Shown here piece by piece: positions 35,267 to 42,853 of a stretch of 56,562 bases of DNA. The position numbers were made by a program, and so were the translations under genes. How positions within the stretch are numbered: position 1 is the stretch's first letter; every line of letters begins with the position of its first letter. Under the pieces are notes generated by a model. That model was not told the origin of the DNA. It saw only the letters and a list, made by a program, of their open reading frames with translations, and ran no database searches. Origin of the DNA: Bradyrhizobium sp. CSA112 (lineage in GTDB: Bacteria; Pseudomonadota; Alphaproteobacteria; Rhizobiales; Xanthobacteraceae). Where the stretch lies: contig NZ_JAACFS010000044.1 in the NCBI RefSeq assembly GCF_029051645.1, positions 1 through 56,562 of the forward strand, read 5' to 3'.

Positions 35267-36094
35267 TCACGGTTTTCGAGCTACTTTCGGCCCATCATCG
35301 GTCCATTCCGGCGGCAGCCCGAGCTTGCCACCGACCAGGCCAGCAATGCCTGGAGCGCGGCCGTAGTTCTCACACGCTGCATACTTCGGCGCGAGACCCA
35401 TCTTCGAACCGATTTTGTCCCAAGAAGGAATATCGATGCCGACACCTTCGAAAGGACTCTCGCCCTTGTTGAGCAGGTTCGCGAAGTCATCGCCGAATGC
35501 CCCCGCCAAGTCGTACGCGTCACTCGCTTTCGAGGCCCTGGGTGTGCTGAAAAAGGCGGCCGCACCCCTACCCCAGACCATGGCCGCCTGCTGTCGACCC
35601 GAGCGGTCGATTGCTTCAGCCTCGATGGAGAGATCTCCCAAGCCGATCGGAATGCGCGGGACCGGGATCGGAACACTGGTATCCACAAAACTTGCACCTA
35701 TCGAGGTCGCGGCCGAGATGCCCGCTGCGACCTCGTCTGTCTCTGTTGCACGGGTCACGGCAGCGCGCACGGTGAGGTCCGCTGGGACATCCGGCGTGAC
35801 AACCTTGAAGCGATCGCTAAGGCTTACACATAGGGCGCGGTTCACTGCGTTCGCGACCAGTACCCGCTGCTCGTTTGATAGCGTCGGCGCGACGTTGGGA
35901 GGGAAGGCTGTTGGAGCTATGTTGATGGTCTTCGCCGCCGCCAATTGCTCCTTTCTTACGTGAAGGCGCGACTTCGTGACCTTGCCGTCGGATGGTTTCA
36001 ATCCATCGTAGGACGATAGACCGCCAGCTTGCACAAGCGGGGCAGTCGCGCAGCCTGGCAGCAAGCTAACAATGGCCAGCATCGCGAGAAACAT
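35267..36094 (-). CDS. DUF3313-family lipoprotein
   Basis: A protein of about 275 aa. The ATG at 36094 gives MFLAMLAIVSLLPGCATAPL, a lipoprotein signal with lipobox LPGC (Cys15); the open frame runs up to 36448 but the upstream 118 codons show no secretory or domain features. The mature part fits DUF3313: AGGLSSYDGLKPSDG, followed by the segments INIAPTAF and ANAVNRALCVSLSDRF, and a C-terminal half with DAYDLAGAFGDDFANLL. Its role is unknown. It lies 197 bp before the patatin-like lipoprotein gene on the same strand, so the two may be co-expressed envelope proteins. The ribosome site is weak. Confidence 0.8.
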   Translation of the reverse strand: MFLAMLAIVSLLPGCATAPLVQAGGLSSYDGLKPSDGKVTKSRLHVRKEQLAAAKTINIAPTAFPPNVAPTLSNEQRVLVANAVNRALCVSLSDRFKVVTPDVPADLTVRAAVTRATETDEVAAGISAATSIGASFVDTSVPIPVPRIPIGLGDLSIEAEAIDRSGRQQAAMVWGRGAAAFFSTPRASKASDAYDLAGAFGDDFANLLNKGESPFEGVGIDIPSWDKIGSKMGLAPKYAACENYGRAPGIAGLVGGKLGLPPEWTDDGPKVARKP

Positions 36095-36636
36095 TGAGTA
36101 ATGCGGCCGACGGGCTTCGATTCCATTCCATGGCCGGTATCTTGATACGGAGCAGCGCCCGATCTCGCAGCCGTGCTCGCGCTTCGATGGCGACCTTGAG
36201 GGCCTCGCGGCGAAAAGGACCTGAACAAGAGTTGCTGCCGAGCCTCCGCCCGCAAAAGGTGCTAATCGTATTGCAGCAACCAACATCAAGGCAGCCATCA
36301 CACCCGACAACTGCTGATATGTGCTGGAAAAACATCTTCTCCGTGGAAGCCGGATCAAGCGCGACACGCGATATCTGACCCGACATGGGCGGTAGAAAGG
36401 AAAAGTCTCATAGGACCTGGATAGATTGAGAGTGGCCGCGGAGCGCATTCAGACCCCCTGATAGTTGAACCCTGCGCCCCTGATAGACGGCTCACATGGC
36501 TCGGAATCTGGCCCCACATGACCGAATGTTGCTGCTCCACTGCCCTTTATGTCGAAAGATGTCCAAGCGACTTGAGGACAGCCTTTGTTACAAATATCTC
36601 CTCCAACCTGCCTCGATGTGACTAGACCGGCTCCCC
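36095..36636. other. Divergent intergenic region without a supported gene
   Basis: This stretch of about 540 bp separates the minus-strand DUF3313 gene from the plus-strand response regulator. Overlapping open frames exist on both strands but none has a ribosome site or recognisable domain. A short direct repeat, cccctgatag, occurs twice near 36455-36480. Promoters for both flanking genes must lie here; no convincing consensus was identified. Confidence 0.4.
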
Positions 36637-37359
36637 ATGCACGTACCGCAAATTCTCGTTGTCGATGATGACCTTGAGATTCGAAAACTTCTGGCACGCT
36701 ACATGAAGGAGCAAGGATTTCGTGTGCAGCTCGCTTCGAGGTGTGCCGAAGTACGCGAACGGATTGCGACCAGCCAGATCGATCTCATCGTCCTCGATGT
36801 CATGCTGCCCGATGGATCCGGGCTCGATCTTTGTCGCGATCTACGCTCGAAGAGATCGAATGTCCCGATCATTCTGCTCACCGCGCTGAAGGAAGACGTA
36901 GACCGGATCATCGGTCTGGAGATTGGCGCCGACGACTACCTCGGAAAGCCATTCAATCCGCGCGAGCTTGTCGCTCGCATCCGCGCAGTCCTTCGCCGCG
37001 GTCAGGATGACCGTTCCCCGCAGGACGGGAGGGGTCGCTATCTTTTTGAAGGCTTCGTAGCCGATCCGTTTGCCCGTTCGGTGGTCGATCCGGGCGGTGG
37101 CAATATCGAACTCACGGGCGCCGAGTTTGATCTGCTTCTGATCTTTCTCACTCGTCCCGGCCGCGTTCTCTCACGAGACCAATTGCTGGATCTGACACGA
37201 GGGCGCGATGAAGACGTCCTGGACCGCTCGATTGATGTGCTGGTCAGCCGCCTACGACGCAAACTTGCAGCCGGCGGCACAGCTCAAATATTCAAGACTG
37301 TCCGTAATGGCGGCTACCAGTTTGCAGCCAAGGTCACTCATTTGGATGAAGGGATATAA
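36637..37359 (+). CDS. Orphan OmpR/PhoB-family response regulator (paralogue of 31628-32362)
   Basis: A 240-aa protein. The receiver has VVDDD, phospho-acceptor D54 (IVLDVML) and K104 (YLGKPF). The winged helix ends in KTVRNGGYQFAAKV. Large blocks are identical to the efflux-linked regulator, for example MLPDGSGLD, GADDYLGKPFNPRELVARIR and LTRGRD, so the two arose by duplication or are homologous imports. No histidine kinase follows: the next 590 bp holds only a tRNA-Lys fragment and then the integrase. It may cross-talk with the kinase at 32359 or have lost its partner at the island edge. Confidence 0.9.
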   Translation: MHVPQILVVDDDLEIRKLLARYMKEQGFRVQLASRCAEVRERIATSQIDLIVLDVMLPDGSGLDLCRDLRSKRSNVPIILLTALKEDVDRIIGLEIGADDYLGKPFNPRELVARIRAVLRRGQDDRSPQDGRGRYLFEGFVADPFARSVVDPGGGNIELTGAEFDLLLIFLTRPGRVLSRDQLLDLTRGRDEDVLDRSIDVLVSRLRRKLAAGGTAQIFKTVRNGGYQFAAKVTHLDEGI

Positions 37360-37721
37360 ACGCTCCGCGTGCCAGCATGCGACGGGCATCGATCAAATCT
37401 CTTGCTCAGATGGACCTAAGTGCCGGATGTACCCAGCGACGGCAGGTGTGAACGCCCTTAACCAAACTTCGGTTGTGGTTCTTTGGCGACATGCATCCGG
37501 GCGGATTGTCCGATCTGCGCGCCTTGGTATCCTAATCTACGACGGGCTCGCGATCGATCTGTACCAATTGACTTGTGCGCAGTACTTCATGGCGAAGGCA
37601 CAGAAACGATGGAAAAGCGCGCAGCAATCAAAGTTGGCTTCTTGGGCGGAGTTCAGAACGGATCAAGCCGATTTCCCGACTGAAAGGCCCGTTCTGGCTT
37701 GCCAATGCCGCGATCTCGCGA
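37360..37721. other. Intergenic segment homologous to the flank of tRNA fragment 2
   Basis: No supported gene. Parts near 37530-37640 (ctacgacgggctcgcgatcg, gcgcgcagcaatcaaag) resemble the sequence before copy 2 near 25675-25770 (ctacgacgagcacgtaatcg, gtcgcacagcaatctg). So the diverged similarity between the two boundaries extends well outside the tRNA part. The open frames here read through the tRNA fragment and are artefacts. Confidence 0.45.
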
Positions 37722-37766
37722 TGGTGGGCGCACCAGGGCTCGAACCTGGGACCCGCTGATTAAGAG
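37722..37766 (-). repeat. tRNA-Lys(CTT) 3'-half fragment, copy 3 (att site beside the integrase)
   Basis: This 45-bp segment is identical to the corresponding part of copy 2. On the minus strand it reads from the CTCTTAA anticodon loop through the T-arm to the encoded CCA. It ends abruptly inside the anticodon arm and is followed by unrelated sequence. The integrase ATG is 181 bp away. The identity block probably defines the attachment-site core used by a tRNA-Lys-targeting integrase. Confidence 0.85.
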
Positions 37767-37946
37767 TTCAAGACGAGCTCTTCGCTGCAGTTTCTAAATG
37801 CGCGCCATGCTGCGACGACAGTTCAAGAAGGCCTTTGTTTATAGGTGCTTCTCGCATAATTTCGCGCTCCATCGAATTCAAACCTTCGAACTGCTTGATC
37901 CGCTAACACCGTTTGAAAACCGTTTTAGCGGCCTTGGACTCTGCTC

Positions 37947-39362
37947 ATGCCCGACATTCGAATTTCTCTGACTGACAAAACGATTGCTCAATTACCCGCA
38001 CCAAAGGACGGCTGGTATTTGGCGCGGGACACGGAACTGAAGGGCTTCTTTGTCGTCGTTGGAAAGCGGAAAAGGACGTTCACCGTCCAGGGCGACCTCA
38101 GGCAAGGGGGCAAACGCGCTTCATCGATCAGGGTCTCCATTGGCAATGCTGGCGAGATGTCAACCCGAACTGCGCGCGCCATAGCGAAGGAATACTTGGC
38201 TGGAATCAGCCAGGGACGACACCCGAGGGACAACAAACAAGCTGACGGGGCTAGTACCACTCCAAGCGCCGGAAGTGACGGCGCCATCGCAGGCGTCACC
38301 CTTAGGGAGGCTTGGCAGCGGTATCTGGAGGCTCATCTGATCCGCAAGGGCCGCAGCGAAAAGACTATTAACGGCTACCGCGACCACGTCGAACGGATCT
38401 TTGCGGAATGCCTCGACACTTCCCTGCATGAACTCGCAATGGACCCGGCTCGGGTGGCAAAAAAGCACGATGACGTCACGAGGGAGAACGGCCCGTACAT
38501 GGCCAATGGCAGCATGCGAACGTTACGCGCCATCTACAATCAAGCCCGGAAGACCAATAAGTCCTTGCCACCCGACAATCCCGCCGATGCAGTCGACTGG
38601 AATGAGGAGGAGCGGCGCAACACCGGGATGGGATCGGCCGACTTGGAGGGCTGGTTCATGGAGCTCGCAGCCCTCGACAATCCGGTGCGTCGGGAGTTCC
38701 ACCTCTTTACTCTTCTGTGCGGCTCTCGACCCACTGCGCTGCAGCAGATGAAGCCTGATCACATAGATTTTTGGCGACGCACGCTCCACATTCCCAAGCC
38801 AAAAGGCGGCAAGAAGAAAGCCTTCGATATCCCACTTTCTCGCCAGATGATCCTGTGCCTCATCCGAGCAATTCGGTTGGGCAGGCAGATGTATCCTGTG
38901 CAAGCCTTAGAATGGGTCTTTCCGGCGGACAGTGAGTCGGGGCACTTGGCCGAGACAAAGGAGGACCGTGAGATACTCTCGAAGTGGGGCAATGATCTCC
39001 GCCAGACCTTCCGAAGGATCGCAACGGCGGCGGGAGTTTCAGAAATCGACGCCAAGCTCCTGATGAACCATGCCATTCCCGGAGTGAACGCGGGCTACAT
39101 CACGCGACACAAGCTTCTAGAGGACCATCTACGGAGCCAGCAGCAAGCAATAAGCAGTGCAGTATTTGCAGCGCTGGGCGCATCGATTACCCAAGATCAT
39201 GCGTTGCAGGATTGGCTCGGGAGAGGTGCGAGCCGGCGAGTGATCCGGGAGACCATTTCCGGTGCGAAACAGGATATAGTCGGACTGGTGCATAAATCAG
39301 GCAATGATCTGTCTGAAGCTCAGCGCGTTGGAGAACTGGGCGCTTCTGCATCGACCTCATGA
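37947..39362 (+). CDS. Tyrosine-type site-specific integrase
   Basis: A 471-aa recombinase. The N-terminal arm-binding part contains ISLTDKTIAQLPAPKDGWYL. A core-binding SAM-like domain spans about 118-205 (LREAWQRYLEAHLIRKGRSE), and the catalytic domain follows. Catalytic residues that can be placed are R261 (LCGSRPTAL), a Lys in PKGGKKKAFDIPLS, R352 (NDLRQTF), H375 (LLMNHAIPG) and nucleophile Y384 (NAGYITR). The usual His of the HxxR motif is Asn349. Its position right after a tRNA-Lys fragment fits an integrase that targets this tRNA gene. No excisionase is recognised nearby. Confidence 0.9.
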   Translation: MPDIRISLTDKTIAQLPAPKDGWYLARDTELKGFFVVVGKRKRTFTVQGDLRQGGKRASSIRVSIGNAGEMSTRTARAIAKEYLAGISQGRHPRDNKQADGASTTPSAGSDGAIAGVTLREAWQRYLEAHLIRKGRSEKTINGYRDHVERIFAECLDTSLHELAMDPARVAKKHDDVTRENGPYMANGSMRTLRAIYNQARKTNKSLPPDNPADAVDWNEEERRNTGMGSADLEGWFMELAALDNPVRREFHLFTLLCGSRPTALQQMKPDHIDFWRRTLHIPKPKGGKKKAFDIPLSRQMILCLIRAIRLGRQMYPVQALEWVFPADSESGHLAETKEDREILSKWGNDLRQTFRRIATAAGVSEIDAKLLMNHAIPGVNAGYITRHKLLEDHLRSQQQAISSAVFAALGASITQDHALQDWLGRGASRRVIRETISGAKQDIVGLVHKSGNDLSEAQRVGELGASASTS

Positions 39363-39571
39363 ATCGGTCCAATCCATCATAAGGAAGCTTGAGCTAGGTC
39401 CAGCCAACTGCGGCTAGCCAGATCCAACATCCAAACTCCAACGGCCGCTTTGCGCCAGAAGCTGCCAGTCGCGATTCAACGCGGACAATGTCTGCTTCTC
39501 GAAAGTAGAAATCGTCCGTCAGATTGGCCATATCCGAAAAGTAGCGCAAAGGAGTACCCCCACGCACCCAT

Positions 39572-39949
39572 TTAGGCGGCTTCGCGTCGGCGACGTCGAT
39601 CCGCTAGATCCGTGATACGGACAACATTCGTCAGAAGATTAGGCTCGGCCGCGAGCACTGGCTGAACGATCTCAGGTTCAATAACCGTGGTCTCGCAGGT
39701 CGGCGCTTCGATGGATGTCAGGAAAGCGCGGCCGGCATCAGTGATCTGCCACCCGCTGTCGTCTCGGATAACATAGCCGCTGGAAAAAATGCTCAGATCC
39801 GGCGCGCGCGCTGCCAGGCGCTTCATGCGGTCTGACCAATCCGCGCCGCTAGACATCAAGATGGCAACAGATCTAGTGACGTCAGCGTGCGTTGCTCGTC
39901 CTCCAGGTTGTCCGGCCAAGACCTTCAACGTCGTGATCTGAATGCTCAC
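39572..39949 (-). CDS. Hypothetical protein with winged-helix-like domain
   Basis: A 125-aa protein starting at GTG 39949, with gggggcg just upstream, giving MSIQITTLKVLAGQPGGRAT; longer in-frame starts overlap the divergent gene at 39986 and are rejected. The pattern TLKVLAGQPGGRATHADVTR ... LAARAPDLSIFSSGYVIRDD ... WQITDAGRAFL resembles a small winged-helix fold seen in alphaproteobacterial proteins of unknown function that often sit on mobile regions. It could be a DNA-binding regulator. It is divergent from the 70-aa gene, with 36 bp between the starts. Confidence 0.65.
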   Translation of the reverse strand: MSIQITTLKVLAGQPGGRATHADVTRSVAILMSSGADWSDRMKRLAARAPDLSIFSSGYVIRDDSGWQITDAGRAFLTSIEAPTCETTVIEPEIVQPVLAAEPNLLTNVVRITDLADRRRRREAA

Positions 39950-39985
39950 GCCACGCCCCCGCAACCACTGAGGAGGATACGCAAA

Positions 39986-40198
39986 ATGAAAGATCGAACA
40001 TATCTGCCTGTTGGGGGATATGTCGAGTGCTTGCAGCCGACGCGAAGGCCGGCTCTGCCGAGCTTTCCCGACAGCGTCAAATTGGCAACAGAAAAGCGGC
40101 ATTATGCGGAAATGGTCGAGCGCGAGCGCTTGGGGGCTTTGCGCCAAGAAGGGCCCTCCCCGCGAGGTCACGTTAGCCGGGGCAGCAAGGCCCCTTAA
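39986..40198 (+). CDS. Small hypothetical protein
   Basis: A 70-aa soluble, basic protein (MKDRTYLPVGGYVECLQPTR at the start). The ATG has a consensus aggagg 9 nt upstream, so translation is likely. No domain is recognised. It is divergent from the winged-helix-like gene and lies between the integrase and the aromatic operon, so it may be island cargo. Confidence 0.6.
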   Translation: MKDRTYLPVGGYVECLQPTRRPALPSFPDSVKLATEKRHYAEMVERERLGALRQEGPSPRGHVSRGSKAP

Positions 40199-40281
40199 CA
40201 GGTAGCCTCTGTACCCGACACCGTAACGACTGAGCGCGCTCCTCCTCCAAGGACAAGGATAGGCATTGGAATATCGATCCA

Positions 40282-40668
40282 TCAGACTTCCGCGATGCAA
40301 TCGATCTCCAGCAGGAAGTCCTTCCGTGGAAGCCGCGCCTCGACCGTCGTGCGAGCGGGCCACTGCGACGGCTCGTCCCCGAAGAACTCTTTGTAGATTT
40401 CATTTAGTTCGTCGAAATCGGCGCGCCGATCGAGGTACACGTTGACTTTCGCGACCTTTTCGAGCGAACTGCCAGCGTATTCGAGAGTGGCTTTAACGTT
40501 CTTCAACGCCAGACGCATCTGGGCGGCGAAATCGCCCTTTGGCACTTGGACGTTCTCGTCGTAACCGGGAAAGCCCGAAACGAAGATAAGGTTACCCACG
40601 CGCACCGCATTAGAATGCGGAGATTTAGATCGAGGAAGCGCTGGATTGTTGATTACGATGCGGGCCAC
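40282..40668 (-). CDS. RidA-family enamine/imine deaminase
   Basis: A 128-aa cytoplasmic RidA/YjgF protein. The catalytic Arg is R106 in WPARTTVEARLP and E121 lies in LLEIDCIAEV, both conserved. Members hydrolyse reactive 2-aminoacrylate-type intermediates, and some family members are 2-aminomuconate deaminases in 3-hydroxyanthranilate or 2-aminophenol catabolism. It is the last gene of an operon with a ring-cleaving 3-hydroxyanthranilate-type dioxygenase, so a role on an aminomuconate-like product is plausible. This assignment is inferred from context; a general RidA role is the alternative. Confidence 0.85.
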   Translation of the reverse strand: MARIVINNPALPRSKSPHSNAVRVGNLIFVSGFPGYDENVQVPKGDFAAQMRLALKNVKATLEYAGSSLEKVAKVNVYLDRRADFDELNEIYKEFFGDEPSQWPARTTVEARLPRKDFLLEIDCIAEV

Positions 40669-40721
40669 TGATTTCTCCTATATTTAAAGGCGAACTACTG
40701 AAACGACGAGGTCGAGAAAGG

Positions 40722-41717
40722 CTAGGCGTCGGAACCAGCCAGGAAGCTTGCCCTGAATATTTCGGGGGTGGTCCCCCTCCGCTGCTTGAAGAATCGAGCG
40801 AAGTGAGATGCGTGGGAGTAGCCGAGCAGGAACGAGATTTCCTTCACCGGCTTGCTCGAATAGAGAAGAAGCCGGGTTGCCTGCTCCAAAACGGCCGCAT
40901 GGATGAGTTCGCGCGCACTGGCGCCGCTCACCCTTTGGCACGCCGAGTTAAGTACGTACGTTGTCGTCGAGAGACGCTCTGCAAAGACCTCGACGGTGTG
41001 CGCCTGGGGCCGCTCGTTCTCGGAAAATCCGACAGCTCCGATTACCGATCGCAGGAGATCCTTGAAGCGTTCAAAAAGCTCGGCGGCCACACCCTCTGGT
41101 CGGAGTCCCAAGGCATCGGGCTGAGCCCGCAACACCACGCCGTCGATTTCCAGGAGAAGGCAAGCGAAAAGGTATCGCAGAACGTCACGTCGGTACCGAT
41201 GGGCTCGTTCGAAGTTCGCGGCAATTTGGTTGACAAGGCTTTGCAGCGACGTTGCGGCTGCGTCGGGCGGAAATAGGACGACCCGGTGGGAGGAAAGGCG
41301 CAGCAGCGCTGTGTTCAGGGCACCTTCCACTGAGGGAAGCCCCGTCGCGAAATCGGAGGACACGCTGATCACGAAACCTTTCGCATCAGGTTCATAGACG
41401 AACTCATGCACGACATTGGCAGGCGTATAGACGCAAGATGGCGCGCCAACGGATTCCTTGCGACCGTCGTGCTGAAAGCTGCATTGGCCGCCGAGGAGGA
41501 TGGACAACTGATCGAAGTCCGGATGCCGATGCGGGCTGATACGCCAATTGTTGGGTATGTTGCGCACGAAAAACGGCTCGATGTGAAAGAATCCGAAGAT
41601 CGATTGTGTGCGATCTTCGCCGTAGAGCCTGTAGGCGGGCACGTTCAGAACGGCTGCGGAATTTCCCTTGACGGGATTTCGGCCCGGGCTCTTACCTTTC
41701 GTACCGACCTTCTTCAT
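40722..41717 (-). CDS. AraC-family transcriptional regulator (PobR-like)
   Basis: A 331-aa protein. The N-terminal cupin-like ligand domain has VPAYRLYGED, ISPHRHPDFDQLSILLGGQ and YTPANVVHEFVY. The C-terminal double helix-turn-helix includes TVEVFAERLSTTTYVLNSAC and PVKEISFLLGYSHASHFARF. PobR-type members respond to aromatic carboxylates such as 4-hydroxybenzoate. Embedded in the operon between the dioxygenase (27 bp) and ridA-like (53 bp) genes, it probably activates the cluster in response to the aromatic substrate. Confidence 0.85.
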   Translation of the reverse strand: MKKVGTKGKSPGRNPVKGNSAAVLNVPAYRLYGEDRTQSIFGFFHIEPFFVRNIPNNWRISPHRHPDFDQLSILLGGQCSFQHDGRKESVGAPSCVYTPANVVHEFVYEPDAKGFVISVSSDFATGLPSVEGALNTALLRLSSHRVVLFPPDAAATSLQSLVNQIAANFERAHRYRRDVLRYLFACLLLEIDGVVLRAQPDALGLRPEGVAAELFERFKDLLRSVIGAVGFSENERPQAHTVEVFAERLSTTTYVLNSACQRVSGASARELIHAAVLEQATRLLLYSSKPVKEISFLLGYSHASHFARFFKQRRGTTPEIFRASFLAGSDA

Positions 41718-41744
41718 TGGGCTTCCGGCATTTTAAACTGAATC

Positions 41745-42278
41745 CTAGATGGCTCCGGCTCGCCAGACGGTCGGCACGAGACGATCTTTGCGCTGTTTCC
41801 ACTCCGCCCAAGCGCCTTGGACCATGGCTAGGTCTTCCTCGATGTTTTCGACCAGAAACTCTCCCCTGAACTCAAGGTTGCCGGCCTCGTCGTACCATTC
41901 TAACGCATCGATCTCGCCGGGTTGCCTGTAACGTTCGATAACGAGACCGATGCAGCCCTCGGGACGTTGCGGGGAATGCCGAACGTGCGAAGGCAGGAGG
42001 TACATTTCGCCCTCCCGGACTATTACCTGGCTTCGGACGCGCGTCACCGGATCAATCAGGTTCAGCGTAACATCGCCCCGGAGTTGAATGAACAATTCCT
42101 CGCCGGGATCATCGTGGTAATCTGGACGATAGTTCGGTCCTCCGACCATCATCACCATAAGATTTTGCCAGTCGCCCTTCCAGAACTGTCGGTTGCCGAT
42201 CGGTGGTTTCAGCGTGTCCTTGTTCTTCTCGATCCAAGCGTCCAGGTTTATGGGAAGGTTTTTGAGCGCATTGTGCAT
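41745..42278 (-). CDS. 3-hydroxyanthranilate 3,4-dioxygenase-like cupin enzyme
   Basis: A 177-aa type III extradiol dioxygenase, same length as bacterial HAAO/NbaC. The iron ligands are present: H55 and E61 in DYHDDPGEELF, H101 in HVRHSPQRPEG. So are the substrate-binding residues R51, R105 and E115. The expected reaction is ring opening of 3-hydroxyanthranilate to 2-amino-3-carboxymuconate semialdehyde. Unlike typical bacterial enzymes it lacks the four C-terminal cysteines of the rubredoxin-like site (WYDEAGNLEF where WYCDAC-type is usual; the C-terminus is LVPTVWRAGAI). It sits between the flavin reductase (41 bp) and the PobR-like gene. Confidence 0.88.
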   Translation of the reverse strand: MHNALKNLPINLDAWIEKNKDTLKPPIGNRQFWKGDWQNLMVMMVGGPNYRPDYHDDPGEELFIQLRGDVTLNLIDPVTRVRSQVIVREGEMYLLPSHVRHSPQRPEGCIGLVIERYRQPGEIDALEWYDEAGNLEFRGEFLVENIEEDLAMVQGAWAEWKQRKDRLVPTVWRAGAI

Positions 42279-42319
42279 TGCACGATCTCCGCTGTTCGGT
42301 TGCAGACTACTAAGCCATT

Positions 42320-42853
42320 TCAGGCGACTGCGCAGGACGACTGCCGCTCGACCGTAAGAGCGATCGGCAACGAGTGGTATTTTCTGTTCAGATAGATCAG
42401 CGATTTCGGAGTCTCGTGGAAGCTGACGGCGTCAACGCGCCCGAAGAGAACCGTATGGGTTCCCACTTCCTTGATGCCGATCACCCGGCAGTCTAGCGCT
42501 TCGACCGCGTCCAACAGCGCCGGCGCGCCTGTCGTGAGCGTGCCCCAGTTTCCGTCCAAGAAACGCTCTCCCATAGCGACTCCCGCGCACCCTGCGAAAA
42601 TGCCCGACAGATGCTCCTGCTCGGCGCTCAAGACATTGACGCAGAAGACGTCATTCTTCTTGAAGACGGGATTCATTTGACTGCTGCGGTTGATGCAGAC
42701 CAACAGGGTGGCAGGCTCGTCGGTCACCGAACATACTGCTGTGCACGTGAAGCCGCATTTACCCCCCGGCCCGTCGGTCGTTACCACCGAGACGGCGGCA
42801 CCTAGGCGAGCCATTGCATTCCGAAAGGAATTTTTGTCGATCGCCACGTGCAT
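42320..42853 (-). CDS. Flavin reductase (HpaC/DIM6-NTAB family)
   Basis: A 177-aa flavin reductase domain protein. Family landmarks are FRNAMARLGAAVSVVTTDGP, GFTCTAVCSVTDEPATLLVC and NVLSAEQEHLSGIFAG. It would use NAD(P)H to make the reduced flavin that the adjacent HpaB-type oxygenase consumes. Its ATG shares one base with the oxygenase stop (TAATG), indicating translational coupling and 1:1 production of a two-component monooxygenase. Confidence 0.88.
   Translation of the reverse strand: MHVAIDKNSFRNAMARLGAAVSVVTTDGPGGKCGFTCTAVCSVTDEPATLLVCINRSSQMNPVFKKNDVFCVNVLSAEQEHLSGIFAGCAGVAMGERFLDGNWGTLTTGAPALLDAVEALDCRVIGIKEVGTHTVLFGRVDAVSFHETPKSLIYLNRKYHSLPIALTVERQSSCAVA

Noticed and set aside
37208..37759. 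183-aa plus-strand frame ending in MVGAPGLEPGTR
   Set aside because: The end is the reverse reading of a tRNA-Lys fragment, a well-known source of spurious proteins; the rest overlaps the response-regulator gene and intergenic DNA.
39950..40363. N-terminal extension of the winged-helix-like gene to 40363
   Set aside because: The extension has no domain and overlaps the well-signalled divergent 70-aa gene; the GTG at 39949 has a ribosome site.
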